NCBI GenBank assembly: GCA_022605425.2
Contig: CM061246.1
Coordinates: forward strand, 744,001 to 808,000
Length of the DNA: 64,000 nucleotides
Direction of reading: 5' to 3'
Source: Hamiltosporidium tvaerminnensis
Lineage: Eukaryota > Microsporidia > Dubosqiidae
In this document: in pieces, positions 35,641 through 48,320 of the stretch
Numbering within the stretch: position 1 is the stretch's first letter
How the letters are laid out: every line of letters begins with the position of its first letter
Notes under the pieces: model-generated
What the model was told of the DNA's origin: nothing
Database searches by the model: none
Seen by the model: the letters and a program-made list of their open reading frames with translations, nothing else
Translations under genes and position numbers: made by a program

Positions 35641-35790
35641 ATTTGTTTTATTGAAATTAAGATTTTGAATAAATTAGTAAACAATAAATTTTTTAAAAAT
35701 ATCTGAAACCAATTTTTTTAAAAAAAATTATAAAGTTTTAAAAGCCCTTTCGTTTAAGTCTTTATTATAAATAATTTATTTCTTCCTTAA

Positions 35791-36888
35791 ATGGATTTAG
35801 ATAAAATTTTGGAAAATCTGAAGAAATGTATTCTTCCAACCGAAAATGATTTATTTTTAATTTTGAAATCTTTAAATATTCTGCATTACGACGAACCAAA
35901 TACTTTAGAATTGAGTGGATCATTTACTTTGGTTGGGGATTTACACGGGCAATATTTTGATTTGCTTAATCTATTTGACTTAAACGGATGGCCATCTGAA
36001 AGCAGAAAGTATGTATTTCTCGGGGATTATGTAGATAGAGGTGCACATTCGGTAGAAATATTTATTTTGCTATCTGTTATTAAATTAAAATATAGTGATT
36101 CAGTGTTTTTGTTAAGAGGAAATCACGAAACGGAAAATCTTAATTCAGTTTACGGATTTAAAAAAGAAGTGTTAAATAAATACAATTTGGTTTTTTATAA
36201 ACTGTTTTGTGAAAGCATGCAGTTTATGGCCATATGTGCTCTAATCACTGTATGCGATAAAAATTGTGGCTGCACCGGCTGCGAAGGAATACTAAATGAA
36301 AGCTATTCCGAAAAAAATAATTCGTTTCCAAAAAACAATAATATATTAATTGATGAATCATGCGAAGATATTTTTGCAGCAAAGAATTTACCTGGAAAAA
36401 GTATGAATACCAAAAATTTAAATGGTTGCGATATATGTAAAGGCTTGTCAAATTCAAATACAGAAAATAAATTTAAAGTTTTTGCTGTTCATGGTGGGCT
36501 TTCGCCAAAATATGATCAGATAAACCAAATAAATAAATTCAATAGAATGTTAAACCATTCTAATCTTCATGATCTACTTTGGTCTGATCCCAGTGAAGAG
36601 CCAGGATATAAAAAAAATACGAGGGGTGCAGGATATTTGTTTGGAGAAGATATTGTGAATAAATTTTGTAAAAATAACAATATATCTTTAATTGTAAGAT
36701 CACATCAACTCGTACAAGATGGATTTGAGTTGAAGTTTGATGGTAAGTTAGCAAATATATGGTCAGCACCTAACTACTGTTATATGTGTGGTAATCTTGC
36801 CAGCGTTATTGTCCTTAAGAAAGGTGGATTTGAAGAAATTATTTATGATAAATGTGACAATCAGTTGGGAAACAATATAATTTGTTAG
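35791..36888 (+). CDS. PPP-family Ser/Thr protein phosphatase, PP2A/PP4/PP6 class, with cysteine-rich insert
   Basis: 365-residue catalytic subunit. All PPP metal and phosphate motifs are present: GDLHGQ (49-54; Asp50, His52), GDYVDRG (78-84; Asp79, Asp82, Arg83), RGNHE (109-113; Asn111, His112), HGGLSP (234-239; His234), DLLWSDP (261-267), RGAGYLFG (278-285) and RSHQ (303-306; His305). SAPNYCYMCGN (325-335) is the PP2A/4/6 form; PP1 has NYCGEFDN. An insert of about 70 residues (~154-226) separates the second helical region from HGGLSP, where the family has only a short loop. The insert holds Cys155, 159, 161, 164 and Cys213, 216, a plausible zinc site. The C-terminus ends NNIIC, not the methylated DYFL of PP2A, so PP4/PP6-like or divergent is more likely. 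A CCC lies 43 bases before the ATG. Confidence 0.92.
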   Translation: MDLDKILENLKKCILPTENDLFLILKSLNILHYDEPNTLELSGSFTLVGDLHGQYFDLLNLFDLNGWPSESRKYVFLGDYVDRGAHSVEIFILLSVIKLKYSDSVFLLRGNHETENLNSVYGFKKEVLNKYNLVFYKLFCESMQFMAICALITVCDKNCGCTGCEGILNESYSEKNNSFPKNNNILIDESCEDIFAAKNLPGKSMNTKNLNGCDICKGLSNSNTENKFKVFAVHGGLSPKYDQINQINKFNRMLNHSNLHDLLWSDPSEEPGYKKNTRGAGYLFGEDIVNKFCKNNNISLIVRSHQLVQDGFELKFDGKLANIWSAPNYCYMCGNLASVIVLKKGGFEEIIYDKCDNQLGNNIIC

Positions 36889-39794
36889 TTAATTTTTGAT
36901 TATTTCTAAATTAAAAATATAATAAAAATATATATCATTTTTAGAAAATTTTTTTAGATATTTGTGCGATTAAAAATTGTATTTTTTGATCATTATCGAT
37001 CATTATCTGTATAAATATTTATAGATGGATTAAAAAAAAAGAATATTATTTTGTATTAATCAATTCATCTTCATAAAATTTAGGTTCATAATTCTTTACA
37101 AAAATATAAAGCTCTAATTCTATTGTTACCCAATATGAAAAGTAAAATATGAAAGGGGAAAAAATTTGAGGTTTATAATTTTTTTTGTCGTTCTCGATAT
37201 GAAAATATTAAACAATAACTATAAAAACAAATTAATAGATCAATGTGATGAATAGGCTTGGATATTTGTTTAAAAACTGAAATTTAGAAAAACAAGTTTA
37301 ATTTCGTTTCTAAAAGATATAGTTCTAATTTTAGACTAAATGTGAATAAAAATATTACATAAACCCATTAGAATATTCGTATAAATATTTAATATAAATA
37401 CTGTAGTTGCTTTAAGATTTTAAAAAACAACAATTTGAATCTAATATCTATCCTAGAATACATACAAAAAAGTTCAAAGTATTTGTATCAATTTAGGATT
37501 CGAATAACTGAATTTAGCCACATAAAAAAAGTAAAAAATATAAAAAAAATACAATAACTACGAATAAAAACTATTTTTAATTTATTTGATTTATAGTTTT
37601 CAACAGCATTTTTAACACATAAATTATTGAAATAAATAAATCATTTACTAAGCAAACAATTTTTAAATAATTTGCTAATTATGTTAACAATCATATTTTT
37701 TTCTGAACTTAATGATTTTGATTAACATTTCTATAATTTCAAAGGTTTATATTATATATAATATTTGGATTGGTTTATCAAAAACAAATATAGAAGTAAG
37801 CAATAGCCACTTTTGATATATACTTCGCCTTTTTAGTCTACATTTTATGTCTAAAACAGTACTTTTTTGATCTTTGAATATATAAGCACCCAAGCACGAA
37901 TCTAATAGTTAATAATTTAATTCTTCTAGAGTTGGTTTTTCGATTGTTTAGTTTCGAAAAATACGGAATTTACTATTCTATATAAGTGATGGCAAGTAAA
38001 TGGCACGTAAAAAAATCAGCTGGTCAGAGATCATTTTAGACACTAATAAAATTTTAAATAATCAATATATCGATTTGGTTTAATAGTATAGTTAAATTCA
38101 GGCATATAGGATTTAAATTCAAATTTTAAGCTCAAATTTTTAGAATCGTATGTTAATTATTCATTTTTTTTTCGTTTTTTTGAACTAAAATCTATCTAGC
38201 TCGTCGGCATCTCAATTAATATTATTTGTAAAATTTTGGCTTGCTAACTTAGAAAGGATTGCCACCACGGGTCAATATATGCTTCACATATGAATTTATT
38301 AAATTATATACTATGATACACTTCCGTGATTTTGGTTTCGCTTAAATTTTTTTGAGCTTGAAGAAGTATTTGAAGAGTATTTTCCAACAGTTTATACGAA
38401 ATTAGGTTTCTAATTTTTTGAGAACTATTTGTTTTTTTGTATAACTAGATATATGTACATAAAATATAGATTAGTTAGAGATTTTTTTTACTGCTTCTAT
38501 AGAGAAGACTTACCTATTTGATAAACTTTTCGGTGTAAATCGCTATAATACATACGATCTTTAATCCAAAAATCTAATCATATTGAATTTAATGTTCATA
38601 ATGAATATTTTGCTCTACTATCTCAAATTTTACCATAATTTTTTATTCTGGTATTTATACTTATTTCGGCACACACATTTTAAAGATTTTTTAAATAAAA
38701 AAAATTGTTTGTCACAACAGTATATTTAATTAACGAAAGGAAATATTTCTTAAAAAAATGAAAAATATTCGTTAAAACACATTTCTTGATCTAAAAAGTC
38801 AATTTAAGAATAAGCATTCTTACAAATATAATTCTAGTTTAAATAAACCTTATATTTTTGATTTCTCTTACAATAGAATTTATTAAATACGGGTTATTTC
38901 TGTCTTGTTTTTGTTTGCTTTATTCTATTATTTCTCTTTTTAAATATACCGTTTCTTAAAATTGCCTTTTATTGTTATTTTAAGCCAATTCCTTGATTGG
39001 GTCATTTCTTTAGCAGTTTGGGATTCATAATTTTAGATGGTTGTATGTATATATTTTCCTACTCATTTGCAAATATATGTAATGGGTATATAGCTCAAAA
39101 ACATATAAGAAATGTTTTAAAAAAAATGAATATGTATAAATTTCGCAGATATTGAGAAAGACAAAACATAATTTTTATTAAATATCAATCAATTAATTAA
39201 ATTATTTAAATTAGTCGAATAGTTGATTTGAAATCATAAGCCTACAAAATGATATATTTCATGAGATAAGGTCTTTTGCATGTAGTCTAAGTTATAAGAT
39301 TTCAAATTCATTATTTTTTTATTCCTTTCATCGTAATTTAAAACATCCGGTTTTAAGAAACTAAGGATCTAACCTAACATGAAGCCTAATCATCATTTTT
39401 TTTGTTTTGATTGCAGTAGCAATAATATTTCGCAAATTCTTTTTCAAAAATATTTTTAAGTTAGAGATACTTTGTCAAATAAACCACAATTTCTTTTAAA
39501 AACAGATATATTTTGTATTATTAAAATAATATTAATTGAAACAAAAGGAAGCTAAAAATAATTTTTTTGATGAAATAAAATTGATATTAAATTTTAACTT
39601 TTTGCAACAAATATTTAATTAAAATAATGAAATCCAAAACTGTTTATCACAATTTAATTTCAAAGAAAATCCTTTAAATTTTCTTTTTACAAAAATCATA
39701 ACAAAATATTTTTAGCTAAATTTTTTTGTTTTATTTCCATTTACTTTCTTAAAATATTAAGCAATAGACACAAAACATATTTATTTATAGAATA
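36889..39794. other. Long AT-rich intergenic region
   Basis: About 2.9 kb between converging genes. I find no supported gene, retroelement or R-element segment in it. Confidence 0.45.
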
Positions 39795-40664
39795 TTAAAA
39801 ATCGAAATCTGTTATTCGAAACAAAACCAGTATTTCCTTCATGTAACGTTCAAATTCAATTTCAGAACATAATTTATGCTTGTTTCTTATTTTTTTAAAT
39901 TTTTCGAAAGAAAATTTTGGCAAAAAATCGGAAAATAAATGAAAATGTTTGACGATTACATCCAAAAGGAGTGATAAATTAATTTGTTCAGAATCTTCTG
40001 GAAAATAAAATTTCATAGCCGATCCTATCTTTTCATATACAAGATTCAAAACCAAGGGCATAATCAAGTTCTTAACCTTTTCTTCTATAATTTCTCGTAA
40101 ATTTAAATAAGTATCTTCTAACGGCTTTTTTTCAAAAAAATTTGTAAATTTCAAAATAAATTCATCGTTTGTCATTTCTCCAATTAAAATACAATTTATT
40201 GAAGCCTTTTCTGCTTTTAAATTTAATACCTTATCGTTCGTGAGAACAACACATCTATGATAATGTAAAGCAACAGCAAGTATTTTTTCATCATTATTTC
40301 CACCTTTAAGATTGTTGGACTGGTCTTCGAGATATTTAGTTTCACTTGTATATTGAATATTTATATTTTCCTCGCTGAATTCATTATGAATCATTAATTT
40401 TTTCTGTTTTGTCAGTATTTCAATAAATCTAATTGCTTCTCGCGCTTTAACCAACCGTTTCTTCTTATTATCTAATTCATCTAAAATAACAGAACTCACC
40501 AAAATGCATACTTTAAGTTTACTTTTAGTTTTAAGAATATTTTTTAAAATATCAAGATTACTTAGAAATACATTTGTATCTGGAATAATATAAATTACAC
40601 CAACATTATTCATATCCAGGGGATATTTTATAGCGAATAAATTCATTATTTGAAACGTTTTCAT
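39795..40664 (-). CDS. PIN-domain endoribonuclease, Swt1/Smg6-like
   Basis: 289 residues with a PIN nuclease fold over residues ~24-165. The acidic metal-binding residues are in place: Asp29 in IIPDTNVFL, Glu63 in VILDELDNKKK, Asp125 in NNDEKILAVAL and Asp144 in LTNDKVLNLKA. The spacing and the 'LDELDNKK...KAREAIRF' stretch resemble Swt1-type PIN proteins, which cleave RNA in nuclear mRNP quality control, and also the Smg6/Est1 PIN domain. The C-terminal ~120 residues are helical and unassigned; Swt1 proteins also carry a helical C-terminal domain. Start is ATG 40664; Met7 or Met18 are possible alternatives because the domain begins only at ~24. The exact subfamily is uncertain. Confidence 0.8.
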   Translation of the reverse strand: MKTFQIMNLFAIKYPLDMNNVGVIYIIPDTNVFLSNLDILKNILKTKSKLKVCILVSSVILDELDNKKKRLVKAREAIRFIEILTKQKKLMIHNEFSEENINIQYTSETKYLEDQSNNLKGGNNDEKILAVALHYHRCVVLTNDKVLNLKAEKASINCILIGEMTNDEFILKFTNFFEKKPLEDTYLNLREIIEEKVKNLIMPLVLNLVYEKIGSAMKFYFPEDSEQINLSLLLDVIVKHFHLFSDFLPKFSFEKFKKIRNKHKLCSEIEFERYMKEILVLFRITDFDF

Positions 40665-41689
40665 TACTATTTATATATTTCTATTAAATTAGTGTTAACA
40701 TATTTAATAATCAAAATTATTTACACTTTTTATTGGAAATCTTTCTTAAATTAAAAATTAAGTATTCTCATTATTATTCATAAATTAGATAAATAAAATG
40801 TAAAAAACATTATAAATATAACTTTTTATAATTTAAAAACTATCAAATGTGTATTGATGTGGCATATCTCCTTTTTTTATCATATGTCACAAAATCTACT
40901 TAAAAAAATATAAAATCTAAATTATAAAGAATTATAAACAAAATATGTTTAATATTTTTTAAATATATCACACTATGCTATACTACCTTAAAAACCAGGA
41001 ATATTTCCTTCCCAATTATATTTTTGAACTAAATCTGTGAGTCAGTAGAGAAGGACTTAATTTCCGACTTAATAAAAAAACTAAGTAGATGTATCCTCTA
41101 TAAGTTATTATATGAGCTCCAATGCTTCAAATCTTCAATTGAAATTTTAAGCCTTCCAAATATGTATATTCAATAGGTTTAGCAGTTCATATCATAAATT
41201 TTACCCGTCCCTGAGCAGGTTTTTATAAAATCAAAATCTTTTTTCATCAATACATATTCTTTGTTCAGTTTTGTTAGATTTTAAATTTTTTATAAATTTA
41301 ACTCATTATTTCCTTTTGCACATTTAGGTTTACTGTATATATTTTATCCCATTTTTTTCTTTTTCGTTAACCCGTATATAAGTGTGGTTATCTTTGCCTG
41401 CAAAAAAAATTCGTCTATACAGCATGATGTATTGGCTATTAAATATTTTTATAACATCCTTATTGTGTTAATTAAAAAGTATTACCTTTAAGTACCAATA
41501 TTTACATGAGACTAATAAGCAATAATTGATTTATACAACTATATTTAGGATATAAATAAATCGATCATATAACGGACTTTAACCAATTATTCCACGCCAC
41601 TATTTTTAGGTATTATTAAAAATAATGACATGAAACTTTGCATTTGTGATTTTAATTGAATTTTACTTTTAAAAAGTAAAATGAAAATT
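40665..41689. other. AT-rich intergenic region
   Basis: No gene or recognised repeat. Confidence 0.4.
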
Positions 41690-42665
41690 TTTTTCAACGG
41701 TCTTGGTGGAGAATGAATAAACACATAAAAAACTTTCTGGTTGGCAATGAGTATGTGAAATTTGTGTGAAAATCATTGTTTGGATTTTTGGTGGTAATAA
41801 AAGTACACCAAATTTTCTGTTGTCTCATGGGGGTCTGTACGAGAAGGAGAAGATCTACGAAAAGGCGAAACTTTTTCTACAAATATGTTCACTGGTTTTT
41901 ATGTTACTACATCGAAGAACGCAGCCGAAATTTTAGGTAATAGCCATGTAAAAGCCTGGAAACATAGCCTTGCTCCTTCGGGTTAGAAGATTTAGGGCTT
42001 GGGAAAAAATAAAAACCTTTAATACAGGGGAAGCCTAAGTAGCAGGCTATACATATTGGTATGGCACTGCCCTATCTAGGTTAAGCTCATTTAAGTCGCT
42101 GATATATCTTAGCTGCAAAGTTTATTAGGTTCAAAAAGTGTAGAGTGTGGGGATGGTGCATAGTCTTGAGAGCCTGGGGTGGGGTTCAATCTTCGATTAA
42201 ACACCATGCAACGGACATAAAAGAGCTCCCGTTAACAATTTCGCCCTTTAATTGGGTTCTACACTTTTTTTAGATGAAAGAATTTGTTATGTAGGTATCA
42301 GGATACTGATGAAGTTTCAGGGAGTGCAGTTATTTGTGGTAAACCTAGAACTGCGTTAAATTCGTGAAAAGAAAATAACACATGCCACTATTTCTAAAAA
42401 AAAAGTGATATTTCTAAATAAATCAAATTTTAATGCTTCATTATGATTTACTACACTGTGAAAAGAGGATGTTTAACAATATTAAGTGCGAATATTTTTT
42501 TAAACCAATTAAATGTTTTAAAGTGCTTCATGTTCTACTTCAAAATATTATATGGGTTTTAAGATTATGAACAAATACTAAGAATCATACTCTTATCGAA
42601 ACACTATTATCGGTGCCATAACATTTTTTAAAAAATTGAAAATTCCAAGAAGAGTCGCCATCGTG
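41690..42665 (-). repeat. Isolated R-element with its upstream flank
   Basis: Minus-strand copy outside the long repeat units. Blocks in order: 'gtgtgaaaatcattgtttgg', 'gtggtaataaaagtacacca', 'gaagatctacgaaaaggcga', 'ttcgggttagaagatttag', 'ggatggtgcatagtcttgag', 'caccatgcaacggacataaa', 'cctagaactgcgttaaatt'. It continues into the upstream flank ('gtgcttcatgttctacttc', 'tcggtgccataacatttttt'). The presence of that flank shows the family unit is longer than the body alone. Confidence 0.7.
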
Positions 42666-44522
42666 ACCCTTGATTATATAATACCCTAGATCAACCTATA
42701 AATACATTTTCGATAGAATTGCGGATAAAAATTTCATTATTTTTGTTCGTCGTCAAAAATTATTTAGTATTTCGCTTATCGTTGTTGATTATAAGATTTA
42801 TGTGTAGTTTGTAGGATCAAAACAGCCTCACAAAATATTTCGAGGTAAATATAAAACTTAAATTCGTAATTTATTTGATTAATTAAGCTTTGCCTTGAAA
42901 ATTAACCAATTTATATAAGACTGTTTTGTTCGATTCTGCTTTATTAATCTTCAATGTGTAAATTTTTGGGATTTTATTCAAGCACATTTCTTTCAGTTTC
43001 TGTTAAAAAAATACATCAGCCTAATAATAGTTTTAAGTAGACTAATGCGATTCAATTTTTTTCTTTTTATCTTCGATGATTTCTTATTTTATTTCATGGC
43101 TACGGTGTTTGTTAGCTTTTCGTAAGTAAATGAAATAAAAAATTGCCGCAAGCCCAGTAAGAACTTCGGACTTTTTCTCAGCATTATTCCAACCCCTGGC
43201 TATTTATAAAAAAAAGAAATAGTTTACATTACTCAACTTTATAATGCCGAATTATTCTATTAACATAACATTAGATCGTTATTCAGAAATAAATTCGTAA
43301 ACTTATGGGATATTTGGTGAAGAAATTTATACAGAAGAAAAAAGTAAATTATTATAAGGTCTATCTTAACTAATTTTTTTAGAATATAAGCAGTGATTTG
43401 CATCGTTTAATATTTCAAAATAACAAATATCTAATATTTATAGAAGAATGATAATTAAATGACAGTATTATTCTTGTCAATCTGCTTTATCTTTCGGTTT
43501 TAAAAATAGATATAAATTGCTGTATTATTTGAGATTTTTTTGATTTACTTTTGAATTTATTAATAAACTTTATTCGTTTTACAGTCATTTTAATCTAATT
43601 AAAAATCAAAAACCGATTTAATATGCCATAATGAGAAGTAAAAAACGTGCAAGAAACACATAGAAAGCACAAATTAAAGAATTAAAACACCATACCCTAC
43701 AAATATAATTTAATGAAAATGAAAAACAAATAAATGCAACTTTAGAATATCTTAAATTCTATTAATTATAAAACAGACGATTCCTTAATATTCTATCAGA
43801 TAAGAATTCAAAACAGTAACCAAAAAATGACTTAAAAAGTAAATAGTACCTGTGAATAACATTTGTCTATTCCTAAGACTTGTTTTAAAATAGAAATAAA
43901 TATGAACTATGTGAGATACATATGAACGCTTTATTTATATTTTCACATGCTTTATATTTCTTATTAACCTGCACTGAATCACAGCCTGATAATAGAACAA
44001 ATATTTAATAGATGCTATTGATAGAAAACATCCTTGTAACCCTGCAACTAAAAGCGGACTACCCGTTGAAATGTTTTCCGCTTTCAGTGATAATCAATAT
44101 GCAGTCATATAAATAAATTTATGTTAATTTTAATAAAATCTTTAACTTTTTTTAAACAATTTCATTGCTAAACTAAATTAATAATATCGTAAGATTTCAT
44201 ACAAACTATAAGAAAGGAATTTTTAATAATTTTATTTCAAGCCTAGGCTAATAATTGATTCTTGATTTATATGTTTTTTTAGGCATATCTTTGTTTATAA
44301 GCACCTATTGTCAACTCTGCTTGCATTCCAATATTAAGTAAAGAAGTATTTTTGTATTGTGTCGATTATAAATAAGAAATTACTTTTACTGCCACATTAG
44401 CTTAATTTTCTAATGCACTTATTGACATTATTTATTTTATAAATCCATTTCTTAGCATAATTTCGACCATTTTGTCATTGAATTTATAAAATATTTTTAA
44501 TTGAATTTATATTTCGCATATT
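42666..44522. other. AT-rich region upstream of the retrotransposon
   Basis: No supported gene. A short decayed frame opens at 43631 (MRSKKRARNT then a stop, more residues, another stop) and has no recognisable family. Part of the end of this interval may be the retrotransposon 5' UTR; its true 5' end is not determinable without another long copy. Confidence 0.4.
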
Positions 44523-47500
44523 ATGGGTAGAAAGAAAAATCTTAGCAGCGAAATATCGAATAATACCAAAATAAAGGCAGCAAACGACGCTGATGAGGTG
44601 AAGAAGAGTGATAGTGAGGTAAAAAAATGTAAGCTACACCCACCGGCGATTTCCCTACCTTTCTCCTCCTACACAAAAATAACACCTCCACCACCAAGCC
44701 AAACATGCATTAACATGCTAAATAGTGGGCTTGACACCTCACCTTCGCCTAATAAACCGCTTGCCTCTTCGGTTGAAGTCTCTGCGTGCGAGCCATCGTA
44801 CGACATGACAAACTCCTGTACTCTAGCTATTCCGGAAGGTAACAGGCTAATGGCATTGCGGAAGATATTCGATTCCGTAACAGGCTAATGGCATTGCGGA
44901 AGATATTCGATTCTGTAACAGCCGACCCGAAGGAATGGCCTCGAATTGTTTTTTTTGCAGTACAGACAAGGTTTGAAAGAATGCCAAGAAATGGGTGGAC
45001 AGAGCTTCACAGGTACGATAATGAGAAATTCGACTGCACTGGAACTCTCGTAGTGTTAGAAAAAATGGCACAAAGTGAGATGAAAGGAAGTAAAATCAGA
45101 AGAGAATGGAGAGCGACGTAGAATCGCCACTTGTCTCGCTGATACATGCACCCTGACCGACACTACGGAGTACATAAACCTGAGAAATAAATTTTTGAGA
45201 AAATCAAAGAAATCTCTGAGAACGAAATTGGAAAAGTGGTGGTCCGAACTAGAAAACATCCAAATAAATTGGTTGATAGTAAAGTTCTGGATCTCATTAA
45301 TCGAGTAGTCGGTGAATATGCAGGAGCTCATGTACCTGAGTCAATTACGGAAGCCGCGTATATCATGCAAGCTGCGCAGATATGCTATGACGAGGCAACA
45401 CGTAAAGAAAAGCCTAGATCCGCTTGGAAGGAAAACATAGAAAGTAAAATTTCACAGTTAGTACTTTCCAAAGATCTTCTCGAGAAGGCTCGTAAGCAGG
45501 AAAAGCTCTCCACTTCGGAAACGAAGAGCCTTAAGAAAATCATGCGAGAGTTTAATTTAAACTTGAGCAGTGTAACTGATCTTTCCGAGGCTTTAGTTAA
45601 GAAGAATGAGTCTTTGAATGTGTACGAGAAAAAAATTACGATGCATGAAAGTAGGAAGCAATTCCGAAAAGAGAACCGTATGTTTGAGCTTTTCCGAGGT
45701 CGATTTTATCGTGGGTTATCTGAGCGTGTGGAATCCGAGCATGTGGTTAGTCGTGATGAAATTGTGAGTTTTTGGTCTACAATGTGGAACAAAAATGATG
45801 ACGCAGTCACGTATGATGATTATTTGATTCCATTTGTATCAGATAAACATCCGACCACGTTTCCTTAACTTCATGAATTTGTAAATATCATTAATTGGCT
45901 TCCTAATTGGAAAGCTGCTGGAATTGATGGTATTTACAATTTTTTCATTAAGAAACTTACAACTCTTCACAAATTTCTTTATGATATTGTGAAAGTTATA
46001 TTTTAAAAAGGAGCATCTCGAGATGATTGGTTTTACTGCGAGCTTAGGTATTTAACCCCAAAAGGAATTCTGCAAAGAGGCTCTGACTCCAGGCCAATCA
46101 CTAATATGTCCAACCTCTACAAGTTAACGACTAAGTGTGTAACGAAAGTCGTTCAACTTGAAGTGGAAAGGCGAGGGTTGCTTGCGGAGAACCAGTTGGG
46201 AGCAGTTAGAGGTGTGCAGTGAGCGAAAGAGCAGGCTCTACTGAATATTGCCTTAAATAAAGAGTATGGAAATAATCTTAAGGCAACATGGATTGATGTT
46301 AAAAAAAGCTTATGATTCAATAGACCATGCTTATTTAACTCAATGCATTGAAAACCTTAATTTACCTGATTGTATCCTGAAATTTATCAAGGTAATTATA
46401 TCAAAATGGAAAATTGATATATCAGTAGGGCCTGAAAAAATCATGAGCAAGAAGATTGATAGAGGGATTCTACAAGGAGATAGTCTGTCACCTTTGATAT
46501 TTGTGTTGTGTATGGATCCATTAGGCCGAAAGCTTAATGAAAAATACACAAAAGTGACAGTACAAACAGATGCAGAATCCCATTCTACTAATCATCTCTT
46601 GTTAAATGATGATCTTAAGCTCCTTGCAAAAGACAGCTCCACATTGAGTGCTATGACAGGCGAGGCAAAGGAATTTTTAGAGGTGATTGGCTTAGAGATT
46701 AACAAAGAGAAGTCAGCCACAAATGATACGTGTTGTGAAGATACAGCTACTCTTCTAGAAGGTGTTAGTGTTTACAAATATTTAGGAATAATAGAAGATA
46801 GCAATGGAATCCCAACAAGTAGCTCATTTGAAGAAGTACAGAGCAAACTTGTATCAAGAGTTGAAAGACTTTGTCACACTAGATTAAACGCAAAAAAATT
46901 ATTTTAAGCCATTAATCAACATGCGATATCGTTAATCAACTATCACATAGGAGTACTTCGACTTGAACCGGCTGACTTCTCTAAGTTAGATGATGCAGTG
47001 CGTGCGGTGTTGGTGAAGAATAAGATACATCTCCGCCCAGGATGTAAAGAGCGTTTATACCTTCCTAGACCAGATCTTGGAAGAGGCCTGCATAGTGTTG
47101 AGTTGCGAAGCGAACATATGCTTCTGCAACTCTTGGATTGTCTGGAAAAAAGTAAAGAAATATCAACTAAACGAGCAGCAATCCTCAAGGTGGAGAATAA
47201 TAATAAAACCCATCTTGCACTAATAAAAGGCTTCTTAAAAGTAAAGTACAGGTTGGTAGAAGAAGTCACTAAGAAAAGTTTAGAAGAAGCTCAACTTGCG
47301 AAACTATATAACGAAATAGAAAAACGAAAACTACATTCAAAGTTATATAATGCAAGGAAAAATGAGCTTGTAAGTGTTAGTGACTCTTCAAGATGGCTAA
47401 AGAGAGGAAATATTAGGCCACGAAATGAAGCTGTGTTCTGCTATATCCAGGATAGAAATGTATTCTGGGGAGCAGATGGTGTGTGTCAACATTGCGGGAA

Positions 47501-48320
47501 GTCTGGTAAGACTGTAGATCATCTAGCAACTAGATGTGAAAAAATTCTAGGCCATGATTACACTAGACGGCATAATGAAGTGGTTAGATGCCTACACCTT
47601 CTTCTTCTAAATAGATATAAGTTTAAGTCTTCAAAACGAATAAGGAGCCACTCAGTTCAAGAAATTCTTGATAATGAGTATGCAGAGATAAGAGTGGACA
47701 CCAGAATTAAAACTGATGTAAAAATTCGGAATAACAGACCGGACATATTTATTTTAGATAAGAAGAAGAATAAGATAACACTTATTGAAGTAGGAATCAC
47801 TTCCCAAGATTCACTTCAAATAGTTGAAACTGAAAAACTTAGGAAGTATGACTTTCTAGCCAATGAGCTGGGTCTTATTTACAAATGTAGTGAAGAGATA
47901 ATCCCTTATGTGATGACCTGGGACGGTATTGTAACAAAATACCATAAATATCATCTTAAAAGACTAGAAATACACATGAATTGTGAGGCATACATTCAGT
48001 CTATAGTACTTAAGAAAACAGTCGAAAAAATTTCCTTTGATCGACGAAGAGGACTTGAGTCAGGACTAAATGCCGAAGTGAGCTGGGAGAGAGCGTCAAT
48101 GGGTGTTATTATGAGATCAGAGATGCATGAGGAACCAATACCCCCTTTAAAAGAAGCGAAAACAGAGGAAGATGGTGCCAAAAATTTTAAACCAAAATAT
48201 AAAGCCCCCTTTATTTTACAAGGAGGAACCACTTTAGAGGAACCGACCAATAACATAACTGAAGAGTCGGATTTGGAAGAAGAGAAAATAGTGGTTAAAG
48301 AGGTAGAAGAAAACATATAA
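44523..48320 (+). pseudogene. Retrotransposon polyprotein: RT, zinc knuckle and RLE endonuclease, frame-broken
   Basis: Open pieces: 44523-44888, 44888-45121, 45236-45868, 46266-46907 and 46998-48320. Lesions seen: a 38-bp tandem duplication (44839-44914), in-frame stops near 45119-45190, at 45866 and ~46003, TGA near 46217, one extra A in an A-run at ~46302-46308 between the motif A halves (ATWID / KKAYDSIDH), and TAA at 46905. RT blocks: NWKAAGIDGIYNF (~45915), RPITNMSNLYKLTT (~46095), motif A, RGILQGDSLSPLIF, and LNDD in place of the usual (F/Y)xDD. The last 440 codons are open: CCHC knuckle from Cys at 47484 to Cys at 47535, then RPD (Asp at 47742) with Glu 15 residues later (47787), the PD-(D/E) core of the endonuclease. 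It cannot transpose as it stands. Confidence 0.9.
44839..44914 (+). repeat. 38-bp tandem duplication that shifts the retrotransposon frame
   Basis: Two adjacent 38-bp units starting 'gtaacaggctaatggcattg' (44839-44876 and 44877-44914) differ by one base at the end. As 38 is not a multiple of three, it shifts the frame by two; both units translate as RLMALRKIFDSVT in their own frames, so the original reading frame ran straight through a single unit. Confidence 0.9.

Noticed and set aside
43980-44095. Possible tRNA-like or RNA gene in a slightly GC-richer stretch
   Set aside because: No T-loop consensus or cloverleaf pairing could be made by eye.
45236-45868. Independent 210-residue gene
   Set aside because: It starts with GTG and is the middle of the broken retrotransposon polyprotein.
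47996-48316. Gene opposite the retrotransposon C-terminus
   Set aside because: Shadow of the coding strand; no motif.
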